From an uncultured Alphaproteobacteria bacterium (GTDB taxonomy: Bacteria; Pseudomonadota; Alphaproteobacteria; Micavibrionales; Micavibrionaceae), in NCBI GenBank assembly GCA_937934135.1, contig CALHAW010000038.1:1-38704 (forward strand): a stretch of DNA of 38,704 nucleotides, in the 5' to 3' direction. Under the pieces are notes generated by a model. It did no database searches. It had not been told where the DNA came from and saw nothing but the letters and a program-made list of their open reading frames with translations. Made by a program: the position numbers and the translations under genes. Of the stretch, positions 26,218-33,836 are shown piece by piece; position 1 is the stretch's first letter; each line of letters begins with the position of its first letter.

Positions 26218-28068
26218 TTAATTATTTTGGGCGTTGAGCCATTCTGTTTCAAGGGCTTCTAATTCTTCGATTATTTTTTTGTAATTATCTTGTTCTTTGG
26301 TGATTTCATTTTGTGGTTTTTTGTAAAAATCTTCTGCGCTCATCATTGTTTCAAGCTTTATTTTTTGCGTCTCTAACTTTGTAATTTTCTTTTCTAGCTT
26401 TGCAATTATTTGTGGATTTTTGACGGGTGATTGTTCATCTGGCGCATTAATTTTTTTGTTCTTTTTCTTTTTACCTTCTTTGCGTTGGTCACGGCGCGCC
26501 TGAATGGTGAATTTACGGTAATCATCTAAGTCCCCTTCAAAATCCTGACAGGCACCGTCCTTGATTAACCACAGACGGTCGGCGACACGTTCAACCATGT
26601 TTGGATCATGGCTCACGATGACAATAGCGCCTTCATAGGCGTTTAAGGCCTGTACAAGGGCTTCACGGGCATCAATGTCCAAATGGTTTGTTGGTTCATC
26701 GAGCAATAAGAGATGCGGCGCATCAAAGCTCATAAAGGCAAAAAGCAAGCGGGCTTTTTCACCGCCACTTAAGGCGCCAATTTTATTATCGGCCAAGTCG
26801 CGGGAAAATCCGAATGCACCCAGCTTTGCCCGTACAAGATGTTCTGCTGCGCCGCCATTTTTCTTTTGAAAAAGAGCAAACATTTCATGGTAGGGCGTCG
26901 ATTCTACATCTAATTCTTCTGTTTGATGTTGTGAAAAATACCCGATTTTTAATTTTTTAGAGCGAGTAACTTCGCCTTCCATCACGCCAAGACGATCAGC
27001 GATGAGTTTCATTAAGGTTGATTTACCCTCACCATTTGCGCCCAATAAGGCAATGCGGTCGTCATTATCAATATTACGATGAATATTTTTTAAGATAGGC
27101 GTTCCTTCATTATACCCCACATTGGCATGATTGATTGAAATCATGGGAGAAGCGATTTGTTGTGGATTTGGAAATACAAAACGGACGGCGCGATCCGCAA
27201 TAACGGCGTCTACAATATCCATTTTTTCTAACGCCTTCATACGGCTTTGTGCTTGGCGGGCTTTACTGGCTTGTGCTTTAAAACGGTCAACGAAAGCTTG
27301 CATATGTTCGCGCGCTGCCATTTGTTTTTCATGCATTTTTTGCTGTAACCCTGCGGCTAAGGCTCGTTCCCGTTCAAATGTGTCATAATTTCCTGTTGAA
27401 AGAGTAAGCTGCATTTTATCAACATGGATCACGTGATCGATACATTTATTCAGTAATTCACGATCATGTGAGATAATCATGAGGGTATGGCGATAATCTA
27501 ATAAATAGGTTTCTAACCACATGATGGCTTCAAGATCTAAATGGTTTGTTGGTTCATCAAGAAGCAAGATTTCAGGCTCTACAAAAAGTGCCGCGGCCAA
27601 TGCCACCCGCATACGCCACCCCCCAGAAAAAGAGGAGAAAGGCATTTGCAGTTCTTCTTCTTTAAACCCAAGTCCAGTTAAAAGCATAGAAGCCTTTGCC
27701 GGTGCGCTATAGGCGCCAATATCATCAAGGCGTTGGTAAATTTCTGCAATTTTATTACCGTCTTCTTCGGTTGCGGCGCGATGCCATAGATTGGCCATTT
27801 CTTCATTGGCGGCGAGTACGACATTCAGTAAGGGTTCATCTGTTTCGGGCATATCCTGGCGTACCATGCCCATATTTTGCCCTGCGCTGATACTGATTGC
27901 GCCGCCATCGGCCTGCAAATCACCAGAGATAAGTTTAAATAATGTTGATTTCCCTGCCCCATTATGGCCGATCACCCCTACGCGCCATCCATCCATGACA
28001 CAGATATTTCCGTTCTCGATAATTGTGCGTGGGCCAATTTGATAGCTGAGGTCTGTAATATTAAGCAT
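26218..28068 (-). CDS. ABC-F family ATPase (YheS/Uup-like)
   Basis: A soluble tandem ABC protein of the translation-associated ABC-F class, 616 residues. The first Walker A is GHNGAGKS (34-41), with signature FSGGWRMRVALA and Walker B LLLDEPTNHLDLEA. A charged linker of about 80 residues (P-site tRNA interaction motif region) follows. The second half has GANGEGKS, LSGGEKARLLF and LLLDEPTNHLDIDA. The Lys/Glu-rich C-terminal coiled coil (about 535-612) and the FSGGW form match YheS best; assignment within ABC-F is tentative. No membrane domain, so not a transporter. Confidence 0.93.
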   Translation of the reverse strand: MLNITDLSYQIGPRTIIENGNICVMDGWRVGVIGHNGAGKSTLFKLISGDLQADGGAISISAGQNMGMVRQDMPETDEPLLNVVLAANEEMANLWHRAATEEDGNKIAEIYQRLDDIGAYSAPAKASMLLTGLGFKEEELQMPFSSFSGGWRMRVALAAALFVEPEILLLDEPTNHLDLEAIMWLETYLLDYRHTLMIISHDRELLNKCIDHVIHVDKMQLTLSTGNYDTFERERALAAGLQQKMHEKQMAAREHMQAFVDRFKAQASKARQAQSRMKALEKMDIVDAVIADRAVRFVFPNPQQIASPMISINHANVGYNEGTPILKNIHRNIDNDDRIALLGANGEGKSTLMKLIADRLGVMEGEVTRSKKLKIGYFSQHQTEELDVESTPYHEMFALFQKKNGGAAEHLVRAKLGAFGFSRDLADNKIGALSGGEKARLLFAFMSFDAPHLLLLDEPTNHLDIDAREALVQALNAYEGAIVIVSHDPNMVERVADRLWLIKDGACQDFEGDLDDYRKFTIQARRDQRKEGKKKKNKKINAPDEQSPVKNPQIIAKLEKKITKLETQKIKLETMMSAEDFYKKPQNEITKEQDNYKKIIEELEALETEWLNAQNN

Positions 28069-28193
28069 CGGAAGCTTATGGCATATAAAGCACGGAAAAG
28101 GGAGCTTTTTATGTGTCTTTAGGGGAGGGCTGACTCTTTTAAGGATATACCTTATAGTGCGTGTCTTATTCTGTAATCTTGGAAAGAAAATTT

Positions 28194-28490
28194 ATGTCAG
28201 AAACACAACAATGGGAACCATGCGAGTCTATCGAAGTTGGTGAAACACTTAGATGGAATGAACCCCTATGGGCAGCGCCAAATAAACCACGCGGTAAACG
28301 CGATAAAATTGGTGAACAGGAAATTATTGGGGAACTGATTGGTATTGAAGATATTTTGGAATTTAAAGTCGTTAGTATTAAAAAATTATCTGGTGATAAT
28401 GCGATCTTAAGCGTGAAAGAAAATGATTATATAAGACGTAAACAATCCAGCGTTGAAAAAGGTGATTGTTATAAATTGGTTGAGTCTTAA
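28194..28490 (+). CDS. Hypothetical protein (98 aa)
   Basis: Not recognised. A short soluble protein with an N-terminal WEPCESIEVGETLRWNEPLW segment and a beta-rich, charged rest. The start is ATG 28194, preceded by GGAAAG at 28181-28186; a GTG 11 codons earlier is possible but lacks a Shine-Dalgarno. It ends 6 bases before the flavoprotein gene, so the two are one transcript. Confidence 0.7.
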   Translation: MSETQQWEPCESIEVGETLRWNEPLWAAPNKPRGKRDKIGEQEIIGELIGIEDILEFKVVSIKKLSGDNAILSVKENDYIRRKQSSVEKGDCYKLVES

Positions 28491-28496
28491 TATTTA

Positions 28497-29708
28497 ATGA
28501 CAAAAAACGTTGCGATTATTGGCGGTGGCCCATCAGGATTAATGGCCGCAGATGTTTTATCTGCGCATGGTCACATGGTCACAATTTATGAACGCAAGCC
28601 CAGCATGGGACGAAAGTTTTTGATGGCAGGGCGGGGTGGTCTTAATATCACGTATTCTGAAAATTTGGAGAAATTTATTCAAAAATATAATGAAGCGGCG
28701 GATATTTTAAAACCTGTGATTCATCATTTTACACCACAAGATATGCGAGATTGGTGTGAGGCGTTAGGAGAGGAAACCTTCATTGGATCAAGCGGCCGTG
28801 TTTTCCCCAAAAGTTTTAAGGCCTCCCCCCTTTTACGGGCATGGTTGGCGCGTCTTGAGGCGCAAAAAGTAATTTTTAAAACACGCCATGATTGGCAAGG
28901 GTGGCGCGGCGATGCGCTATATTTCCAAACAAATGATGGTGCGGTTACGGTGCAAGCCGATGCAACGCTTTTGGCGCTAGGTGGGGCTTCGTGGCCGAAT
29001 TTGGGATCAGATGGGTCATGGGTTGATATCCTTGAAGGGCAGGACGTTAAGATTGCCCCATTACGCCCATCAAATTGTGGATTTATTGTTAAATGGTCTG
29101 ATGTTTTTTCAAAAAAATTTGAAGGTAAGTCATTGAAAGCTGTTGCGCTGTCTTATGATGGTAAAACAATAAAAGGTGAGTTTATAATCACCAAAAATGG
29201 TGTCGAAGGGGGCGCTATTTATGCGCTTTCATCTTTTTTGCGTGAAGGCGTTGCGGATAATGGATTGGCGTCACTTATTCTGGATTTAAAGCCTGATTTG
29301 AGTGAAAAAGAAATCATAAAGCGCTTACAAAAACCAAAATCAAAATTATCCATGTCGAATTATTTGCGTAAAACGCTTAATCTATCTGATGTTGCGATTG
29401 GTTTGATTATGGAACTTCCAGAACGTCAGAAATTAAATGATTATACGCCGCAAAATATTGCGCAGCTTATTAAATTTTATAAGTTAGATTTGAAAGAAAC
29501 TTTTGCGATTGATCGGGCCATTTCAACGGCAGGCGGTGTGACGTTTGATAATATAGATAGGAATTTTATGTTGAAGAATAAACCAAGCGTCTTTGTTACG
29601 GGCGAAATGCTGAATTGGGAAGCGCCAACAGGTGGTTATCTGCTTCAGGCCTGTATGGCAAGCGGTTCGTATGTTGGGCGTGGCATATCAGATTGGTTTA
29701 AAGATTAG
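28497..29708 (+). CDS. HI0933-like NAD(P)/FAD-dependent oxidoreductase (TIGR03862 type)
   Basis: A 403-residue flavoprotein. The dinucleotide-binding motif GGGPSG (9-14) is followed by the family signature ERKPSMGRKFLMAGRGGLNIT. A second signature near the C-terminus (AISTAGGVTFDNI, then FVTGEMLNWEAPTGGYLLQACMASG) binds FAD. The family contains BaiN-type and related reductases of unknown physiological substrate. It is convergent with, and overlaps by four bases, the YcfD-like gene. Confidence 0.9.
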   Translation: MTKNVAIIGGGPSGLMAADVLSAHGHMVTIYERKPSMGRKFLMAGRGGLNITYSENLEKFIQKYNEAADILKPVIHHFTPQDMRDWCEALGEETFIGSSGRVFPKSFKASPLLRAWLARLEAQKVIFKTRHDWQGWRGDALYFQTNDGAVTVQADATLLALGGASWPNLGSDGSWVDILEGQDVKIAPLRPSNCGFIVKWSDVFSKKFEGKSLKAVALSYDGKTIKGEFIITKNGVEGGAIYALSSFLREGVADNGLASLILDLKPDLSEKEIIKRLQKPKSKLSMSNYLRKTLNLSDVAIGLIMELPERQKLNDYTPQNIAQLIKFYKLDLKETFAIDRAISTAGGVTFDNIDRNFMLKNKPSVFVTGEMLNWEAPTGGYLLQACMASGSYVGRGISDWFKD

Positions 29709-30562
29709 TCATCTTCTGGAGTGGATGAGAAATACTCCACCAGCCATTTTGAAAAACTGTCTGTGTGCAGTGTGTTTAATAATTCATTTTTGATTGTTTC
29801 TTGTGCGTCCGTTGGGATTTCAAGGCAGGCGCTTTTTGCGGTTAAGCCTTCTCCCGCGTAGCGTTTATTATGTGTTTCTGTTTCTTCTAGGTAATAACCG
29901 TACTCAATAAAAAGCTCTGACATTTTGGGTCCTAAAAAACCGATAGAAAAAGTCATTGCTGTTTCGTGCGTCATGCCTTCATGGGCAAAGTTGGGCGGGA
30001 TATAAATGACATCCCCCATGGTGACTTCTATATCTTCGCCATCAAAACTTTCTTTTAAGACTTTTAAATCTAATCCTTCGATACATTCTTCATTTTGGGT
30101 AGGGGTGGTTGCAATACGCCATAAACGCTTTCCTATGCCCTGTATAAGAAAGACATGGTAGCTGTCTGTATGGGGACCAACACTGCCTGCGGGGGTGGAG
30201 TAACTGACCATGATGTCATCAAGAAGCCAACGGGGAGAAAAATTAAAGCTCTCTAATAATTTAGCTGTTTCAGGATGATATTGGTCAACATTTTGTACCA
30301 GAAGACTCCAGTTTTTATCCCCCAATGTTGAAAAATAACTTTCTTTAAAAGGGCCATGTTCACAAACCCATTTTCCGCCTTCATCCGCGGTTTTAACGAT
30401 GCGTGATTTAATATCATTTTCTAAAGACAACCCCGCAAGCGTATCGCCATCAATCAGCGTATCGAATAAGGCTTTATCAATACCACTACGTACAATAAAG
30501 GGTTTGCGTCCCCAATAGGTTTTATAAAATTCTTCAGTAGTTGGAAATGTGTTTAATAGCAT
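29705..30562 (-). CDS. JmjC/cupin 2-oxoglutarate oxygenase (YcfD/RoxA-like)
   Basis: A ribosomal-oxygenase-type protein, expected to hydroxylate an arginine of 50S protein L16 as E. coli YcfD does; this is inferred from likeness. The iron-binding facial triad is His131, Asp133 (PHTDSYHVFLIQG) and His194 (NFAHEG). The GKRLWRI segment and the DDIMVSYSTPAGSVGPH lead-in match YcfD. At 285 residues it is shorter than E. coli YcfD. The start is ATG 30562 (MLLNTFPTTE); the TTG eight codons upstream is rejected. Confidence 0.85.
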   Translation of the reverse strand: MLLNTFPTTEEFYKTYWGRKPFIVRSGIDKALFDTLIDGDTLAGLSLENDIKSRIVKTADEGGKWVCEHGPFKESYFSTLGDKNWSLLVQNVDQYHPETAKLLESFNFSPRWLLDDIMVSYSTPAGSVGPHTDSYHVFLIQGIGKRLWRIATTPTQNEECIEGLDLKVLKESFDGEDIEVTMGDVIYIPPNFAHEGMTHETAMTFSIGFLGPKMSELFIEYGYYLEETETHNKRYAGEGLTAKSACLEIPTDAQETIKNELLNTLHTDSFSKWLVEYFSSTPEDD

Positions 30563-30700
30563 GAGGTGGTCTCTTTTTATCGTCAATTTTCATGTAAGCA
30601 TATTGTGTAGGATAAAACGAGATATTTAAATATAGGAAAAGCCCGTTATGGCGTGATTTGATATTAGACTTACCAGTCTTTTTTCCTTTATGGTTCTTTG

Positions 30701-32527
30701 ATGAATGTTCTTCCCGTTATTGATGTTGCACCATTATCCCCTAAAGATGTTTTATCCTCTGTTTTTGGATATGACGCGTTCAGGGGTGAACAAGAACAGA
30801 TTATCGCTGATTTAATCGCAGGTAAAAGCTGCGGCGTACTAATGCCAACGGGAAGTGGAAAGTCGCTTTGTTATCAGATCCCATCAATCTGTATGGATGG
30901 AACGGGGATTATTGTCTCCCCGCTTATTGCCTTGATGAATGACCAGGTCATTGCGTTGCGGGAGGCGGGTGTAAAGGCCTCCGCGCTTCATTCAGGTCTT
31001 GATCAGGCGGATATGTGGGCGACATTGGATGATTTACGCAATGGCATGCTTGATTTGATTTATGTTGCGCCAGAGCGTTTGGTGCATGATTCATTTCTTG
31101 ATATTTTAGATCATATTAAGATCGCCCTTTTTGCGATTGATGAAGCACATTGTATTTCCCAATGGGGGCATGATTTCAGACCTGATTATCGCCAAGTCTC
31201 TCTATTAAGAACACGGTATCCCAACGTGCCGTGTATTGCCGTGACTGCAACGGCCGATAATGCAACGCGCAAAGATATTGTTGAGCGATTGTCCCTGCCA
31301 AAACTCTATGTGGCTGGATTTGATCGGCCAAATATTACCTATTACGTCTCTATTAAAGATAATCCGCGCAGTCAAGTTTTACGATTTTTAAAGGCACGTA
31401 ACGACGGTGAAAGCGGCATTGTCTATTGTTTATCGCGCCGTAAAGTTGAAGACACGGCGCAGTGGTTGACAGAAAAAGGATATAAAGCGCTACCTTACCA
31501 TGCGCGTTTAGATTCCAAAATTCGTGCAAATAATCAAGAGCGCTTTATTAAAGAAGAAGGCGTGATCATGGTCGCTACGATTGCTTTTGGCATGGGGATT
31601 GATAAACCCGATGTGCGTTTTGTAGTGCATTTGGATTTACCAAAAAATATCGAAGCTTATTACCAAGAAACAGGGCGTGCGGGGCGCGACGGTCTGCCGT
31701 CTGTTGCGTGGATGGTATATGGCCTGCAGGATTTAGCCCTACAAAGACAGATGATTGAAGGGTCAGAGTCACCCGAAGAACAAAAACGTATTGAACGACA
31801 AAAACTAACGGCGCTTTTGGGTTATTGTGAAAGCGCAACATGCCGCCGGCAAGTTTTGCTTAATTATTTTGATGATGCGGGAGACTCTTGTGGAAATTGT
31901 GATACTTGCTTGCACCCACCTGAAACATTTGATGGGTCAATTTCTGCGCAAAAATTATTATCCTGTATTTTACGCACGGGTCAAATATATGGTGGTGGGT
32001 ATGTTATTGATGTTTTGCTCGGTAAAACCAATGAACGTATTGAACGCCAAGGCCACGAAAATTTAAGCACATTTGGTATTGGTAATGAACATAACGCAAA
32101 AGAATGGCAAAGCCTTATCCGTCAACTTGTTGCCTGCGGGTTTTTATATGTGGACATGGACGCCCATGGCGCAATCAAAATTACGCATGATGGTGTTGCC
32201 TTTTTAAAATCTAAACCTATGTTGCAAATGCGTCTTGATCCTAAATCATTGGGGGAAAGCTCTGCGCGCTCTGGTACAAAAACTGATCCAGCATTGTTGT
32301 TGGAAGATGAAGCAGATCAAGCGCTCTTTATGGTGCTAAAAGCATTACGGATGGATATTGCAAAAGAAAATAATGTGCCGCCCTATGTTGTGTTTCATGA
32401 TAAAACATTGATTGAAATGGTATTGCAAAAGCCATCTACTTTAATGGCTATGAATGAAGTGCCAGGGGTTGGACGCTCTAAGCTTGAGAAATATGGACAG
32501 CTTTTTTTAAACAAGCTGCAAGGGTGA
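30701..32527 (+). CDS. recQ: ATP-dependent DNA helicase RecQ
   Basis: 3'-5' helicase for recombination and stalled-fork repair. 608 residues from ATG 30701; an in-frame TTG directly before it is ignored. The SF2 core has Walker A MPTGSGKS (48-55), DEAH (147-150) with ISQWGHDF aromatic loop, TATA motif III and QETGRAGRDG motif VI. The RQC zinc site has the cysteines of YCESATCRR and SCGNCDTC. An HRDC domain closes the protein (about 530-605). Full-length and intact. It is the last core gene before the island. Confidence 0.97.
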   Translation: MNVLPVIDVAPLSPKDVLSSVFGYDAFRGEQEQIIADLIAGKSCGVLMPTGSGKSLCYQIPSICMDGTGIIVSPLIALMNDQVIALREAGVKASALHSGLDQADMWATLDDLRNGMLDLIYVAPERLVHDSFLDILDHIKIALFAIDEAHCISQWGHDFRPDYRQVSLLRTRYPNVPCIAVTATADNATRKDIVERLSLPKLYVAGFDRPNITYYVSIKDNPRSQVLRFLKARNDGESGIVYCLSRRKVEDTAQWLTEKGYKALPYHARLDSKIRANNQERFIKEEGVIMVATIAFGMGIDKPDVRFVVHLDLPKNIEAYYQETGRAGRDGLPSVAWMVYGLQDLALQRQMIEGSESPEEQKRIERQKLTALLGYCESATCRRQVLLNYFDDAGDSCGNCDTCLHPPETFDGSISAQKLLSCILRTGQIYGGGYVIDVLLGKTNERIERQGHENLSTFGIGNEHNAKEWQSLIRQLVACGFLYVDMDAHGAIKITHDGVAFLKSKPMLQMRLDPKSLGESSARSGTKTDPALLLEDEADQALFMVLKALRMDIAKENNVPPYVVFHDKTLIEMVLQKPSTLMAMNEVPGVGRSKLEKYGQLFLNKLQG

Positions 32528-32565
32528 AGAATGGAACGCCAGAAGATCGCGGTTATAAAAAGTCT

Positions 32566-32610
32566 CAGGGTGTCTGCAGGCCTCATTTTGCCAAGAGGAG
32601 GCCGCCCCTG
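32566..32610 (+). terminator. Long hairpin after recQ
   Basis: CAGGG (32566-32570) pairs with CCCTG (32606-32610), and inside it GGCCTC (32579-32584) pairs with GAGGCC (32598-32603). An AT-rich run ending in six T follows at 32625-32630. Likely the recQ terminator, though the T tract is distant. Confidence 0.45.
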
Positions 32611-32630
32611 ACTGAATTTTAATATTTTTT

Positions 32631-32713
32631 AGAAGAAAGACTTGATTTTATGGGCCGTAAACCATTATAAAGCATTGTCTTTAAGACTATTTCTATGCGT
32701 CCCGTTCGTCTAG
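32631..32713. repeat. Left copy of tRNA-Glu promoter/5'-end direct repeat (att-like)
   Basis: This 83-base segment matches 37482-37564 at 72 of 83 positions without gaps. It includes a promoter (TTGATT 32642-32647, TTATAA 32665-32670) and, at 32699-32713, the first 15 bases of tRNA-Glu (GTCCCGTTCGTCTAG). After that the sequences diverge. It reads as the left junction of an element inserted at, or recombined with, the 5' end of the tRNA gene. Confidence 0.85.
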
Positions 32714-33000
32714 CAGAACAAAAGATTTACGACTTTAATCCACAAAGATATTACATACTTTCAAATGCAGGGGTTTTGGATCAAGAAAAAAATCAAGTCA
32801 TTATTGAAAAAGTTAAACAAAATCACGGTTGCCAAATTATTCTGAATGGCTTGCTACCAACTATAAAATACTATTTAAGACTTATCGTTTCTCTGGATGA
32901 TTTTGTAAGTATCTATTTAGATATGATAGAAAACGATACCGAATTGCAAGAAACTCACAAACTTATATGTAATGAATTTATAGAAAAGTATCTAAAATAA
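32695..33000 (+). CDS. Possible gene fragment (101 aa) starting inside the tRNA remnant
   Basis: ATG 32695 exists because the left repeat has ATGCG where the right copy has ATACG, so the first six codons (MRPVRL) come from tRNA sequence. The rest reads as real protein: RYYILSNAGV, HGCQIILNGLLPTIKYYLRL, then an acidic helical end. This is like the C-terminal end of some restriction-modification-associated proteins, from memory and with low confidence. It has no Shine-Dalgarno, so it may be the tail of a truncated gene, not a working start. The left-copy promoter could transcribe it. Confidence 0.5.
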   Translation: MRPVRLAEQKIYDFNPQRYYILSNAGVLDQEKNQVIIEKVKQNHGCQIILNGLLPTIKYYLRLIVSLDDFVSIYLDMIENDTELQETHKLICNEFIEKYLK

Positions 33001-33116
33001 CATTACAAGAAATTATAGGTGGCCTTTTTGGTGGCCCTACTTTACAAGAACAAGGCCATAGGGCAGTATAATCGCTTTACTGTTTCATAGTAGATAAAAA
33101 TATAGAGGAAAATAAC

Positions 33117-33122
33117 AAGGAG
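33117..33122 (+). promoter_or_regulatory. Shine-Dalgarno that supports a TTG start
   Basis: AAGGAG at 33117-33122 lies seven bases before TTG 33130. The nearer ATG at 33123 opens a frame that stops after four codons, so TTG is the supported start of the DUF4956 gene. A TATAAT at 33067-33072 upstream may be its -10, with a poor -35. Confidence 0.7.
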
Positions 33123-33129
33123 ATGACCG

Positions 33130-33810
33130 TTGAATGATCTTGATAAATTTGTAGAAATGGTCTCGGGCGACTCCGCCACCCTTGCTTTATTGCCAACTTC
33201 TTTTAATTTTATAATCTGCCTGATTATGGCCTTTATCGTCAGAGCATTCTACGTTAGGCGCTCTTTCTCTTTGACTGGAAAAAATCACATCGGCGCTATT
33301 TTGCCGATCCTCTCTGCTGTCGTTTTTTTGGTTATAATTGTAGTAAAATCTTCTTTGGCTTTATCTCTCGGCCTTGTCGGAGCCCTATCGATTGTACGTT
33401 TCCGCACACCCATCAAAGAACCTGAAGAGCTCGTCTATTTATTTCTCGCTATTGCTCTGGGTCTTGGTTACGGAGCGGGGCAAACATTAATCACAACCCT
33501 AATAAGCACCTTAATTCTATTCGTTGTCTATTTCTGGCTATCTAATCGTAAAGTAGGGCAAACAACAGAATATAACATGGTCATTAACTGGAATTCACCA
33601 GACATATCTTTTGAAAACCTCCTAGAATCTATAGATAGCAAGGTGGAAAGCCTCAAAATTGTACGATTAGATTACGGAGAAAAAACCAACACAGCCGTGC
33701 TCCTGATGGTCCCCAGCACAGGTGAGAATTTGGACGGCATTATTAGTACATTGCGCAGCTCAGTTGACGGCATTACATGTTCTTTCTTCGAGGCAAGGAC
33801 CAACTGGTAA
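33130..33810 (+). CDS. DUF4956 family membrane protein
   Basis: A 226-residue inner-membrane protein with about four transmembrane segments (20-42, 53-70, 74-90 and 100-137 region) and a cytoplasmic C-terminal domain of ~85 residues. The loop GALSIVRFRTPIKEPEELVYLF is the hallmark of DUF4956. Function is unknown. The family is often found beside VTC-domain and CotH-like genes, as here. The start is TTG with a strong AAGGAG. It is 26 bases from the CotH-like gene, first of a three-gene operon. Confidence 0.9.
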   Translation: MNDLDKFVEMVSGDSATLALLPTSFNFIICLIMAFIVRAFYVRRSFSLTGKNHIGAILPILSAVVFLVIIVVKSSLALSLGLVGALSIVRFRTPIKEPEELVYLFLAIALGLGYGAGQTLITTLISTLILFVVYFWLSNRKVGQTTEYNMVINWNSPDISFENLLESIDSKVESLKIVRLDYGEKTNTAVLLMVPSTGENLDGIISTLRSSVDGITCSFFEARTNW

Positions 33811-33836
33811 CAGGTGTTTGAAAACGGGAATATGGC

